Origin: Metabacillus bambusae
Lineage (GTDB): Bacteria > Bacillota > Bacilli > Bacillales > Bacillaceae
Length of the DNA stretch: 64,000 bases
Reading direction: 5' to 3'
NCBI RefSeq assembly: GCF_017497975.1
Contig: NZ_JAGDEL010000003.1
Coordinates: forward strand, 124,001 to 188,000
Position 1 is the first letter of the stretch. Every line of letters starts with the position of its first letter. The notes under the pieces were generated by a model. It did no database searches. It was not told the origin of the DNA and saw only the letters and a list, made by a program, of their open reading frames with translations. Positions 45,149-54,432 of this stretch are shown here, piece after piece. Made by a program: the position numbers and the translations under genes.

Positions 45149-45589
45149 TTAATACCTATAAGCACTTTCGCATGTATTAGCCTGTGGCTCATAATAACAA
45201 TGTTGTTTATATTGTCCTGCAAATGGTTGATTATACCATGTAGGTGGACAAGGACCATACGGATTAAAATACCAAAGAGCATACTTAGAAGGTTGTTGTC
45301 TCCAAAACTTTACTACATTTCGTGCCAATCTTCTCTCTACATCTCTGGCTGGACTATAAAATAAACTACCTTTTTGTACTGCTTCAAAAGAGTAATTTCC
45401 ACCTTGAACATGAAAAATTACATCCCTTATGGTTCTTAAATCCTTAAAATCTAAACAATCAACTACTGCTCGATTTACAATGACGTTCCCAACCATAAGC
45501 ATCCCTAGTCGCCCTTCACCCACTGCCTCTGCCCGCATCATCCGTGCAATTAAATCAATGTCACTATCTCTATATTTTACTCTCGTCAC
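45149..45589 (-). CDS. cwlJ: spore cortex-lytic enzyme CwlJ
   Basis: 146 residues, close to the usual 142. Hydrolase_2 (SleB/CwlJ) domain: DIDLIARMMRAEAVGEGRLG with the catalytic Glu, VGNVIVNRAV, FEAVQKGSLFYSPA and ALWYFNPYGPCPPTWYNQPF. There is no signal peptide or peptidoglycan-binding repeat, as expected for CwlJ rather than SleB. CwlJ is made in the mother cell, sits in the spore coat and cuts cortex peptidoglycan during calcium-dipicolinate-triggered germination. It shows the host is a spore former. Confidence 0.9.
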   Translation of the reverse strand: MTRVKYRDSDIDLIARMMRAEAVGEGRLGMLMVGNVIVNRAVVDCLDFKDLRTIRDVIFHVQGGNYSFEAVQKGSLFYSPARDVERRLARNVVKFWRQQPSKYALWYFNPYGPCPPTWYNQPFAGQYKQHCYYEPQANTCESAYRY

Positions 45590-45747
45590 TTTTCATCACC
45601 TCTACTAAGATTTGTATTAAAAACAGCCTACAAAAATGCCAAGTGGTGAAATTCATTGGGGAATTAGGAAAGGCCCTCAGTATGGGTACCTTATACCGTT
45701 AGTGTCATTTACTTTTTAAAATAGCTCCTAATTATCATTGAAATTAG

Positions 45748-45800
45748 CATCCAAAAAAGCATCCTGACAATAGGTATTGTCAGGATGCTTTTTTGGGTGC
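45748..45800. terminator. long bidirectional terminator
   Basis: A 20-bp perfect stem (45753-45772 with 45775-45794) including A6 and T6 ends. It separates cwlJ from the GntR gene. Confidence 0.85.
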
Positions 45801-45955
45801 TATTTACTATACTATTTTTCTGTATTATTTCTTCATAAAAGTTGATGTACTAACGAAAAAGAGCATACCAATTACTGTGCTAATTGATATGCTCATGCAA
45901 TGTTTCTCCACAAAAACAGAACTACTTACCAGTCGAAGACACAGCTTTTCATACG

Positions 45956-46657
45956 TTATATATTTTTTTTGAGTTCAATTTTAGAACCTTCATCTGGTGT
46001 AGAAAGTACTTCTATTAAATGTTCTACATCAAGTTGAAGATGTTTAATCATTTCTTCTGCGGCTAATTTTTCATCTCTTTTTTTCATATAGTTAAAAATA
46101 GTACGGTGCTGTTTTATTATGGCTTCTGCTCTACTTTCACCTTTAAAATTTAATATGCGAAAGTAGTAAATTAATCCTTTTAAATCAGCTACCTGCTTTT
46201 GAAGACGTGAATTCCGAGTAAAGCTGATAATTAGGTTATGGAATTGTTCGTTGAGTATAATGATTGTGTCGGGGTCTTCATTAGCTTGAATCGCTTGTTC
46301 TGTTTTTTCTAACAAATCTTCAATTTCTCCAAGCTCCTCATCACTCGCCATTTGGGTGGTCAGGCTCACCGCGAAGGACTCCAAAGCTTTCCGACAAAAA
46401 TAAATATCCTTAACATCCTTTAATGTCGGCTCGTACACAACGACTTTTAATTTTTCTACGACTAAAAGACCCTCTTTTTCTAAAATTCGGATTGCCTCTC
46501 GTATTGGGCTCTTACTTACATTAAACTCTTTTGCTAATTGTGTTTCGTTAATCCGTTCTCCAGGCTGAAACTTCCCTTCATAGATCATCTTTTTAATCAT
46601 ATGGTAAAACTGTTCGTAATAGGGCTGTGGTTTTTCTAATGATAAATCACCCATCAT
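45956..46657 (-). CDS. GntR-family (FCD) transcriptional regulator
   Basis: 233 residues. Winged helix: PGERINETQLAKEFNVSKSP, then IREAIRILEKEGLLVV. An FCD ligand domain follows (~90-220) with DIYFCRKALESFAV and QFHNLIISFTRN. FCD proteins sense organic acids or sugar acids, often with a metal. It is a single gene near two catabolic operons; the dehydrogenase-2HCT operon, which has no regulator of its own, is a likely target. Confidence 0.85.
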   Translation of the reverse strand: MMGDLSLEKPQPYYEQFYHMIKKMIYEGKFQPGERINETQLAKEFNVSKSPIREAIRILEKEGLLVVEKLKVVVYEPTLKDVKDIYFCRKALESFAVSLTTQMASDEELGEIEDLLEKTEQAIQANEDPDTIIILNEQFHNLIISFTRNSRLQKQVADLKGLIYYFRILNFKGESRAEAIIKQHRTIFNYMKKRDEKLAAEEMIKHLQLDVEHLIEVLSTPDEGSKIELKKNI

Positions 46658-46811
46658 ATCACCTCATTCATATGGGGATTGAATCTATTTTTTAGGATTA
46701 AGATTATGAATCTATTCATATCTAATTAAATTTATTCTAATTATTGGGAATTGTTCTTTTCTTACTATTATAGCACATCTACAATTTAGAGCCGTATAAA
46801 TAATTTGAGAA

Positions 46812-46925
46812 AAACATTGTGAGAAAAATGTGTAAAATGAATAAATATCCTAGCTTATTCAGCCTTTTCCCCAATAAACAAAACTCCCACAAATATTGAT
46901 TATAATGGTATTAAGGTAATTTAAA
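46812..46925. repeat. ~160-bp dispersed repeat, shortened copy 4
   Basis: GTGAGAAAAATGTGTAAAAT, TTCAGCCTTTTCCCC, and CCCACAAATATTGAT match copies 1-3; the 3' arm and tail are lost. Confidence 0.65.
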
Positions 46926-47096
46926 ACACCTACCCGAAGGTTAAGAATTTATAATTTTCTGTTGAACAACAAAAAAACGATACGTAAGTACCGTTTTCCC
47001 TTGATATTACTAAACAATCATCACTTTCATTTGCTGTTGTTTTAGGAACCTGCCATTATGTACAAAATTTTGTTAAAGCGCCTTTTATTCGCCAAA

Positions 47097-47855
47097 CTAG
47101 CTCATTAACTGTCCGCCATTAACCTCTATTATTTCTCCAGTTATATAATTAGCATGTTTTGATGCTAAAAATAAAATAGAACCTACAGTCTCTTCAGGGG
47201 TTCCTTCTCTTCCCATTGGAATCTGTTCCACCATTTTTGCCCTTTGTTCTAATGTAGAATACTTGTCATGGAATGGGGTTGTAATTACTCCCGGAGCAAT
47301 TGCATTAACCAAAATATTATATTCAATTAAATCTTTAGCTAAACCTTTAGTTAATGTGCTGACTCCACCTTTTGATGCTGCATATGCAATACTACCTACT
47401 CCCCCTCCATTTTTTGCCGCGATAGAAGTAATATTAATAATTCTACCTTTCCCTTGCTTTTTCATAAGAGGAAGCACTGCTTTCGTTACGAGATATACAG
47501 ATTTTAAATTAACATCCATAATTTGATCCCACAACTCTTCGTCTAAATCTTCTAATCTTGCTCTTTGGATCAATGCACCCGCATTATTTACTAGTACATT
47601 AATTTTCCCAAATTCTTGATTAATTTGTTGAACCATTGATTCCACGTGTTCTTTATTTGAAACATCACCATGTACTAAAAAAGCTCTTCTGCCTTTTGAT
47701 TGAATCTCGTCAATTAAAGATTGTGCCTTATCAATGTTATGGTTTGCATGAACAATAACATCAGCTCCGTTTTCAGAAAATTCTATAGCTGCAGCTCTTC
47801 CGATACCTGTGCTGCTTCCAGTAATCCATACAACTTGACCTTTAAATGAATCCAC
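47097..47855 (-). CDS. SDR-family oxidoreductase
   Basis: 252 residues, classical short-chain dehydrogenase: WITGSSTGIGRAA (cofactor loop), NNAG (91-94 region), ITSIAAKNGGG with catalytic Ser, YAASKGG (Tyr-x3-Lys), and the NGGQL end. It lies 21 bp after the TRAP permease gene as the last member of the UxaA-TRAP operon. It probably interconverts a hydroxyl and keto group on the imported substrate. NADP or NAD preference is not clear. Confidence 0.85.
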   Translation of the reverse strand: MDSFKGQVVWITGSSTGIGRAAAIEFSENGADVIVHANHNIDKAQSLIDEIQSKGRRAFLVHGDVSNKEHVESMVQQINQEFGKINVLVNNAGALIQRARLEDLDEELWDQIMDVNLKSVYLVTKAVLPLMKKQGKGRIINITSIAAKNGGGVGSIAYAASKGGVSTLTKGLAKDLIEYNILVNAIAPGVITTPFHDKYSTLEQRAKMVEQIPMGREGTPEETVGSILFLASKHANYITGEIIEVNGGQLMS

Positions 47856-47876
47856 AGTAACACCTCTTTTTTCTTT

Positions 47877-49160
47877 TTATTTAAAAGTAGTTGGTAGCCA
47901 AAGAGAAATACTAGGAACAAACGCAATTAACAATGCTGCGATGATTAAAATAATTAAGAAAGGTATACTACTTTTAATAAAATCTTCAATTTTAGTTCCT
48001 GTAATCGAACAGGTAGTGAACATGATCGTACCAAGTGGTGGTGTCATTGTTCCTATACTAATACAAATGATAAAGAAAATACCAAAATGTACTGGATCAA
48101 TTCCGTATTGCGCAAGCATTGGCATGAATAACGGGGTTAGGATAATAATCGATACATTTCCTTCAATAAACATCCCGACTACTAATAGAAAAACAATAAC
48201 AACTAGGAAAAACAGGATCGGTGATGATACATTTGTCACCATAAACTCTGTCATTTTTTGTGGTACTTTCTCTAACGTTAAGACCCAAGCAAAAGCAGAG
48301 CCCGCAGCTATAATGATGATAATGGAAGCTGATGTATAAACCGTCTCAACAAGTGCACGTACCAGTTGTTTTAGTTTCATTTCACGATAGATGGCTAAAC
48401 CTAGGAATAATGCATAGAATACAGCAATCGCTCCTGCCTCTGTTGCACTAAATACCCCTAATCGAATTCCACCAATAATAATAACTGGTAACAATAGGGC
48501 AAAAAAAGCATCTTTAAAAGATAGTAATAGGTCTTTTGCTGTAAAATGTTCTTTATTGTCCGTTTCAAGCTTATGTTTTTTTGAATAAAAATGAACATAG
48601 ATCATGAAAATGATACATAAAACAATTCCTGGTAAAACTCCTGCTAGAAATAATGAACCAATTGAAATATTACCAACATACCCATACATAATTAAGGCAA
48701 TTCCTGGTGGGATAATCGGTGTTATTAATGAGGTTGCAGCTGTTAAGACAGTTGCAAACGAACGACTATATCCTTTTTTCTCCATTTCAGGTACTAAGAT
48801 CTTTGATTGCATGGCAGCATCTGCTATATTTGAGCCGGATAATCCACCCATAAGCGTACTTAAAACTACATTTACCTGTGCTAATGAACCTGGTAATCGA
48901 CTCGTTAAAATTTGAGCAAATCTTAACATTCTAGTTGTAATTCCGGTGTAATTCATTAAAATACCCGCAGTAATAAAGAAAATAATCGCTAAAAGAGGAA
49001 CAGATTCAATTCCCCCAACCATGCGTTGAATCAAAATAGAACTTGAAAAATTATCAATAAAAAAGAAATATACCGCGGTACTCACGATTAGTGCAAAAGC
49101 TATTGGTACGTTTAGTAAGAACAAAATTAGAAGAACAGATAGTACGACAATTAAGGCCAC
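47877..49160 (-). CDS. dctM: TRAP transporter large permease (DctM)
   Basis: 427 residues, about twelve membrane helices, typical segments GGLSGSNIADAAMQSKILVP, ITPIIPPGIALI and IEGNVSIIILTPLFMP. It starts one base after the small permease stop. With DctP and DctQ it makes a sodium-driven organic-acid importer. Confidence 0.9.
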   Translation of the reverse strand: MALIVVLSVLLILFLLNVPIAFALIVSTAVYFFFIDNFSSSILIQRMVGGIESVPLLAIIFFITAGILMNYTGITTRMLRFAQILTSRLPGSLAQVNVVLSTLMGGLSGSNIADAAMQSKILVPEMEKKGYSRSFATVLTAATSLITPIIPPGIALIMYGYVGNISIGSLFLAGVLPGIVLCIIFMIYVHFYSKKHKLETDNKEHFTAKDLLLSFKDAFFALLLPVIIIGGIRLGVFSATEAGAIAVFYALFLGLAIYREMKLKQLVRALVETVYTSASIIIIIAAGSAFAWVLTLEKVPQKMTEFMVTNVSSPILFFLVVIVFLLVVGMFIEGNVSIIILTPLFMPMLAQYGIDPVHFGIFFIICISIGTMTPPLGTIMFTTCSITGTKIEDFIKSSIPFLIILIIAALLIAFVPSISLWLPTTFK

Positions 49161-49161
49161 T

Positions 49162-49644
49162 TTATTCTCCCCCTTCTTTTTTTAGCTCAGCTTTTAGACT
49201 TCGAATGAGTAATCGGGTAAAATGAATAGCTGTTAGCCCCCCCCCAATTGGTACAGCAATATCAATATATTGGTAGCTTATTGCTAATATTGGTGTGACC
49301 TTACTGTGAGCTTGTGCTGTTAAACTGCTTCCAAGATAGATTAATACATAGATAAGGGCTGAATAAATGGCGAGGGCCCTAATAATGATGGCGGAAATTT
49401 TTAGAGGACGTGGCATTTTATTTACAAAATAATCGACTCCAATATGGTTATCACGTTTCATGGCCGAGCTCATCCCAACAAAAACAAGCCAAATAAATAG
49501 TCCAACCGAAATTTCTTCAGCCCATGCAACAGGACTATTTAAGACAAACCGTAAAAAAACATTTATAACAGTAAGAGAGATAATAACAGCGAGTGCGAGT
49601 GTTGCAATAATATCATCAATGGGATCAAATATCTTTTTAATCAT
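49162..49644 (-). CDS. dctQ: TRAP transporter small permease (DctQ)
   Basis: 160 residues, four membrane helices, with the family's WAEEISVGLFIWLVFVGMSS and HIGVDYFV. It is placed between the binding protein and the large permease as usual. Confidence 0.9.
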   Translation of the reverse strand: MIKKIFDPIDDIIATLALAVIISLTVINVFLRFVLNSPVAWAEEISVGLFIWLVFVGMSSAMKRDNHIGVDYFVNKMPRPLKISAIIIRALAIYSALIYVLIYLGSSLTAQAHSKVTPILAISYQYIDIAVPIGGGLTAIHFTRLLIRSLKAELKKEGGE

Positions 49645-49744
49645 AATTTTCCCCTTTTACTGAACGATTTTAGCTTTCTCATAAACTATTAATTTGATTT
49701 AAGAAAGTAGGATTTCCTATTTAAGAAAATCCCACTCAATATGA

Positions 49745-50782
49745 TTATTGTTTATTTTCAAGTAACTTTTGGATTTCCTCATATAAACCTGGAGTCCAAT
49801 CTGGAAACGCTTCATACACGCTACTTACTTTTGCTTTAAAAGGTGCAATTTCTACTTCATGAACTTCTACACCCTCGTTTTTAAATTCTTCTAACACTTT
49901 ATCTGTTTGTTCTTCTAATACAGTACGTCCATATTCTGCAGCATCATTACCAGTTTCTTTTAAGATTTCTACTACATCAGCTGGTAATGATTCGATAAAG
50001 CCTGTTCCTGCAATCCAAGATGTAATGAATTTTTGGTGACCAGTTAAAGATAAATGTTTAGAGATTTCTTGTGCTTTTACACCTTGTAAAACAGGAAGTG
50101 GGTTTTCAGCACCATCAATTAAACCTTGTTGTAATGAAGTATATAAATCACCAAGTGGAGTTGGTGTTGCCGTTGCTCCTAAAGCCTCAAATGTTTTAAT
50201 GGACATTTGGTTATTAGGTACACGAATCTTTAATCCAGCTAACTCCTCTGGGGTTGTTACTTTTTCATTTGTCATTAAATGACGAACACCATATGCCGTG
50301 TTACCGTTTACAATATCAATATCTTGTTCTCTTAATTTATCTGTTAAACCTGCAAACCAATCAGTAGTTGTTAAGTATACTAAGTCATCTAAATTTTCAG
50401 TTAAGTATGGAGCTGTAAGAATACCTGCATCTGGAACATAATCCATTAAAAAGTCATAACCAGCCATAACAATGACGTTATTACCCATTTTTGCCTGTTC
50501 TACAACATCCTTTTCAGCACCTAGTTGCGAACTTGGATAAAGATTTAATACGATTTGCCCATCACTTGCTTCAGCAGCTAATTCCTTCCACTTATTTGCT
50601 TGTTGATCAATTGGCTCACCTGGTTGGTTACCATATGCAACATTAATTTCAATTTTTTCTTTTTCAGTATCTCCACCACTGGATGAGGAAGAACTCGAAT
50701 TTCCTGAAGTTGTACCTGAAGAACATGCACTTGCAATCATCAATAAAAATACCATTAAAACTGCTAATAATGATTTTTTCAT
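49745..50782 (-). CDS. dctP: TRAP transporter substrate-binding lipoprotein (DctP)
   Basis: 345 residues from ATG 50782 (AAGGGG seven bases before). Signal peptide with lipobox ASAC, then a serine-rich linker. The DctP fold shows IKVPNNQMSIKTFEAL-type carboxylate site text (LKIRVPNNQM, with the conserved Arg) and LYTSLQQGLIDGAENPLPVL. The Arg marks an acid substrate. The surrounding genes suggest a sugar acid or a C3 sulfonate. Confidence 0.9.
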   Translation of the reverse strand: MKKSLLAVLMVFLLMIASACSSGTTSGNSSSSSSSGGDTEKEKIEINVAYGNQPGEPIDQQANKWKELAAEASDGQIVLNLYPSSQLGAEKDVVEQAKMGNNVIVMAGYDFLMDYVPDAGILTAPYLTENLDDLVYLTTTDWFAGLTDKLREQDIDIVNGNTAYGVRHLMTNEKVTTPEELAGLKIRVPNNQMSIKTFEALGATATPTPLGDLYTSLQQGLIDGAENPLPVLQGVKAQEISKHLSLTGHQKFITSWIAGTGFIESLPADVVEILKETGNDAAEYGRTVLEEQTDKVLEEFKNEGVEVHEVEIAPFKAKVSSVYEAFPDWTPGLYEEIQKLLENKQ

Positions 50783-50877
50783 TTCCATACCCCTTTTCTT
50801 TAGACTTTTTTTATTTAAGGAGACGGATTACAGCGTTTTCATTTACTTATACACCTTCGTCCCCAATAAATTTGCTA

Positions 50878-52071
50878 TTAAAATGTTGGGCCAATTCTCC
50901 AGATTCCAAAATCATGTTGTTTAAGTATTTCTGCTTTTGTAAGCTTGCCTGAGCAAACCATTCCGATTTCGTCAAAAATTCGCTTTCCAACATCTTCTAC
51001 TGTTTCTTTACCATCAATGATCGTACCAGCATCAAGATCCATATTTTCTGACATTCTTTCGAACATTGGTGTATTCGTAGATATTTTAATAACTGGAGCA
51101 ATCGGTGAACCAGTAGGTGTTCCTCTTCCACTTGTAAACAAAACAACTTGAGCACCACCAGCAACCATACCCGTTAGTTGCTCGATATCATGACCAGGCG
51201 TATCCATCCAAACCAACCCTTTTTCCGTTGGAGCTTCAGCATAATCTATGACCTCATTTAATTGACTTTTTCCAGCCTTGTTTGCAGCCCCTAAAGATTT
51301 CTCTTCTAATGAGCTTAGTCCACCTTTTATGTTTCCAGGACTTGGATTTCCTGTTCTTATATCAACACCCATTAGAATTGATCGGTTTTCCATCGCTTTA
51401 ATAATTTCATATGCACGTTTAGCAACTCTTTCATTCTTTGCACGATTAGCTAGTAAATGTTCTGCTCCTATTAATTCAGTCGTTTCAGCTAAGATTGCAG
51501 TTCCTCCCTTTTCTACAATCATATCGCTCACTACACCAACTGCAGGATTTGCTGATAATCCTGAGCATGCATCAGAGCCGCCACATTCTGTTCCAATAAT
51601 TAATTCACTGAAATCACACCATTCTCTCATTTGAGCAGAAGCTTCTTGTACTAGTTTAGTAGCTGCTTTTGCACCTTCAGCAATGGCCGATAAAGTACCA
51701 CCATAATCTTGAATTGACACTGTTTCAACACGTTTACCTGTTTTAGCAATTTCACTTGCGACACTTCTAGCTTGGTGTGTTTCACAGCCTAATCCTAAAA
51801 CAACGACACCATAAACATTTGGGTTAAGTCCTAATCCAACATATGTACGAAAAGTTTGTTCATAATCGACTCCGACTTGAGCACAACCATGTTGATGGAT
51901 AAAAGATACTGTTCCATGTACAAGTTCAGTAATTTGTTTTGCCGCCTGAGTAGCGCAAGTAATTGTTGGTAAAATTAGCACATGATTTCTTACCCCTACT
52001 TTTCCATCGTGACGTTTATATCCTAGAAATTTAGCTTCAGCTTCATTGTTAGTTTCCAACAATTTTGTCAC
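50878..52071 (-). CDS. UxaA-family hydrolase, large (C-terminal) subunit
   Basis: 397 residues. Typical UxaA/GarD C-terminal motifs: GYKRHDGKVGVRNHVLILPT, HQHGCAQVG, LGLGCETHQ, GTECGGSDACSGLSANPAVG and FTSGRGTPTGSPIAP. The cysteines suit an iron centre. It pairs with the small SAF-domain subunit (23-bp overlap). The family covers altronate, galactarate and related acid-sugar dehydratases, but also the split sulfolactate lyase SuyAB. Which one this is cannot be settled from sequence alone. Confidence 0.8.
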   Translation of the reverse strand: MTKLLETNNEAEAKFLGYKRHDGKVGVRNHVLILPTITCATQAAKQITELVHGTVSFIHQHGCAQVGVDYEQTFRTYVGLGLNPNVYGVVVLGLGCETHQARSVASEIAKTGKRVETVSIQDYGGTLSAIAEGAKAATKLVQEASAQMREWCDFSELIIGTECGGSDACSGLSANPAVGVVSDMIVEKGGTAILAETTELIGAEHLLANRAKNERVAKRAYEIIKAMENRSILMGVDIRTGNPSPGNIKGGLSSLEEKSLGAANKAGKSQLNEVIDYAEAPTEKGLVWMDTPGHDIEQLTGMVAGGAQVVLFTSGRGTPTGSPIAPVIKISTNTPMFERMSENMDLDAGTIIDGKETVEDVGKRIFDEIGMVCSGKLTKAEILKQHDFGIWRIGPTF

Positions 52072-52369
52072 CTCTTCCTCTCACACCTTCTAAGTTGTGA
52101 ACATGAACATGTTCGCCTTCCTCTATATCTCTTAATGCTTTCCCAATCACTTCCCCATATTTCATAATATAAGATCCACCTGTTATGGGTATAATGGCAA
52201 ATTTATGCCCAAATAGTATAGTTTCCTTTACTATGATTTCCTTCGTTTTCTTGTCGGGAAACGTAACTGATAATTTGGTTTCAGCTGGTATTTCTTCTAA
52301 TGCAACAGCTACACTGTCTTCAGGCCTCATAACAATTGTCCGATAGTTTTCTTCCTTCAAAATAATCAT
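52049..52369 (-). CDS. UxaA-family hydrolase, small (SAF-domain) subunit
   Basis: About 106 residues; ATG 52369 is given, although a TTG three codons on has a better-spaced AAAGGGG. SAF-domain signature: MRPEDSVAVALEEIPAETKL, then FGHKFAIIPI, GSYIMKYGEVIGKALRDIEE and GEHVHVHN. In single-chain UxaA this is the N-terminal domain; here it is a separate gene translated just before the large subunit. Confidence 0.8.
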   Translation of the reverse strand: MIILKEENYRTIVMRPEDSVAVALEEIPAETKLSVTFPDKKTKEIIVKETILFGHKFAIIPITGGSYIMKYGEVIGKALRDIEEGEHVHVHNLEGVRGRGDKIVGN

Positions 52370-52468
52370 TTCCCCTTTATTCAATCGATATTATTTGATT
52401 TTTGAACATTTTAATATCTTTATATTTCTAAGATTACTATTTTTATAACCGTTTGCTAATGGGTGGTG

Positions 52469-52479
52469 TGGTAGTACCA
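52469..52479. promoter_or_regulatory. FadR-type operator 1
   Basis: TGGTAGTACCA palindrome 100 bases upstream of the UxaA small-subunit start. Confidence 0.7.
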
Positions 52480-52560
52480 GATTTGCGATAATATTAGACC
52501 AGATTGTTCCTCTCTAAGGATTGTTTCTTAAAAATATAACGCTTTCATTTTTTGTCTGTC

Positions 52561-52571
52561 TGGTAGTACCA
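52561..52571. promoter_or_regulatory. FadR-type operator 2
   Basis: A second TGGTAGTACCA, extended to CTGGTAGTACCAGG, in the middle of the divergent region. Confidence 0.7.
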
Positions 52572-52706
52572 GGCTTAAAAATAATGATATCATCATAATT
52601 ATAGGTTTTCAACGGAATTTTCAAAACTTTTAGAATTTAATAAAATATTTACAATTATCCCTTTCTTTTGTATTTCATTTTTATTAAAATAAATCAAATG
52701 GTATAT

Positions 52707-52717
52707 TGGTAATACCA
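52707..52717. promoter_or_regulatory. FadR-type operator 3
   Basis: TGGTAATACCA, 25 bases before the regulator's own start codon, placed for autorepression. Confidence 0.7.
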
Positions 52718-52741
52718 GTCTATTGAAAAGGTGGCCCTATT

Positions 52742-53446
52742 ATGGTTAAGATAAACCCAATAAAAAAAATAACTGTTACTGAACAAGTCATGGAACAGAT
52801 TGCTTCATGGATCACATCAAATGAGTTAAATCCTGGTGACAAACTGCCTAATGAACGATTATTAGCTCAGGAATTTGGAGTGAATCGAGGGAGAATTCGA
52901 GAATCTTTACGCGCCCTTGCCCTAATTGGATTAATAACAATTAAACCCGGTGAAGGCAGCTTTGTAAATAAAAGTGAATCTCCTATTCCTGCTGAGACCA
53001 TTGGCTGGATGTATTATAATGAAATAGACAATTTAGATGAAATATATGCTGCTCGAAAATTAATTGAATCCGAGGTTTTTCTTGAAGCAGCTAAACACAT
53101 GACTGATGATGATATAAGTGTCCTAGAAAAAACGTTAATTGAATTGAAAAGTTTGTCCGTTAAAGAAAAGAACATTGTAGATTTTCAACAATTACTTGAT
53201 GAATTCGATTTACACATGGGATTTTGTAGCAAAAATAAAATATATAACAAATTAATGCAAACAATTGTACATCTTCGCCATGAATCGATGTTAAAGATAC
53301 TTAATATCCCTGGTGCCTGGGAAAATAGTATTGAATGGAGAATAAAACTTGTATTAGCGATAAAAGATCATGATGATAAAATGATAAAAGAAGCTATTAA
53401 TCTTAATTTTACAAGAGCAAAACAATTCTATCGAAAAGCAGATTAA
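52742..53446 (+). CDS. FadR/GntR-family (FCD) repressor of the sugar-acid operons
   Basis: 234 residues, AAAAGGTGG site. Winged helix: PGDKLPNERLLAQEFGVNRG, then RIRESLRALALIGLI. FCD domain from ~80 with EIYAARKLIESEVFLEAAKH and the FDLHMGF metal-ligand helix. It diverges from the UxaA-TRAP operon and ends facing the FAH-SDR-ADH operon. Three matching operators in the divergent region (52469, 52561, 52707) indicate autoregulation plus control of the UxaA operon. Confidence 0.9.
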   Translation: MVKINPIKKITVTEQVMEQIASWITSNELNPGDKLPNERLLAQEFGVNRGRIRESLRALALIGLITIKPGEGSFVNKSESPIPAETIGWMYYNEIDNLDEIYAARKLIESEVFLEAAKHMTDDDISVLEKTLIELKSLSVKEKNIVDFQQLLDEFDLHMGFCSKNKIYNKLMQTIVHLRHESMLKILNIPGAWENSIEWRIKLVLAIKDHDDKMIKEAINLNFTRAKQFYRKAD

Positions 53447-53454
53447 AGAGTTTC

Positions 53455-53490
53455 CCCGAAAGTCAATTGACACTTTCGGGATTTTTCTTT
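53455..53490. terminator. terminator between convergent genes
   Basis: 9-bp stem CCCGAAAGT with ACTTTCGGG and a T-rich tail on the plus side; it serves the repressor gene. Confidence 0.85.
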
Positions 53491-53492
53491 TT

Positions 53493-54383
53493 TTAAACTT
53501 CTTGTTTAAATGAATTCGTTAAACTCCCTAGCTTTTCAATTTCAATCGTAACCTCATCACCTTCTTTTAAATAAACTCTTTCTTCTTCTGGCATTCCTAA
53601 AATTACTCCTTCAGGCGTACCTGTAAAAATAAGATCCCCTGGACTTAATGTCATATGATCAGAAATATAGCTAACAATTTCATGACACTTAAAAACCATA
53701 TCTGACGTATTAGAGTTTTGTCGTATCTCTCCGTTAACAATTGCCTTTATTTTTAATTGATTTGGATCGCCAACCTCATCACTTGTAACTAAATATGGAC
53801 CAATTGGGCTAAATCCATCACACGATTTACCTAGTAACCATTGAGGCGTACGGAATTGTAAATCGCGTGAAGATAAGTCATTCGCATTACAATAACCAAA
53901 AACATAATCCAAAGCATCTTCTTTTGAGACACGCTTCGCTACTTTTCCAATGACTATAGCTAACTCAGCCTCATAATCATTCTCTGAAGAATTGAAAGGT
54001 AAACTGATTGTGTCACGATGGGATGAAATGGTATTGTCGAATTTATTGAAAAGAATTGGGTATTCTGGCAATGGCATATTTGATTCTTCAGCGTGTTTTT
54101 TATAATTAAGCCCTACGCAAATTATTTTCCCTGGTCTAGGGACAGCTGGCCCAAAAGTAATTTCTTTTTCATCTAAAAAGATGCTTTCATCACTATGCTC
54201 TAGCCCTTCTTTTACTAATACTTGAAGAGCTTCAACCTTACTCTGATTACGAAGAGTTTCTTCTATAGAATGAGGTACTTCTAAATTCAAAAGTTTTGCC
54301 GCTTCTTCAACATGTAAAACACCTTTATCCGTTTTAATTCCGAGCTTTAGTTTGTTATCTTGTTTAAAAGTTAATAATTTCAA
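53493..54383 (-). CDS. fumarylacetoacetate hydrolase-family enzyme (diketo-sugar-acid hydrolase candidate)
   Basis: About 296 residues from TTG 54383, with GGAGGG nine bases upstream. FAH fold: ICVGLNYKKHAEES, the metal site DYEAELAIVIG, and YCNANDLSSRDLQFRTPQWL, LIFTGTPEGV at the end. In the non-phosphorylated L-rhamnose/L-fucose routes an FAH enzyme cuts a 2,4-diketo-3-deoxy acid to pyruvate and a hydroxy acid, after an SDR oxidation. The adjacent SDR and zinc dehydrogenase genes fit that scheme. It is last in its operon. Confidence 0.85.
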   Translation of the reverse strand: MKLLTFKQDNKLKLGIKTDKGVLHVEEAAKLLNLEVPHSIEETLRNQSKVEALQVLVKEGLEHSDESIFLDEKEITFGPAVPRPGKIICVGLNYKKHAEESNMPLPEYPILFNKFDNTISSHRDTISLPFNSSENDYEAELAIVIGKVAKRVSKEDALDYVFGYCNANDLSSRDLQFRTPQWLLGKSCDGFSPIGPYLVTSDEVGDPNQLKIKAIVNGEIRQNSNTSDMVFKCHEIVSYISDHMTLSPGDLIFTGTPEGVILGMPEEERVYLKEGDEVTIEIEKLGSLTNSFKQEV

Positions 54384-54432
54384 GGTAATGTTCCCTCCCA
54401 TATTTGTACTAAATTTATTAATAGAATTCTAT

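Noticed and set aside
45088-45282. 64-codon minus-strand frame overlapping cwlJ
   Set aside because: It lies out of frame inside the well-supported cwlJ gene.
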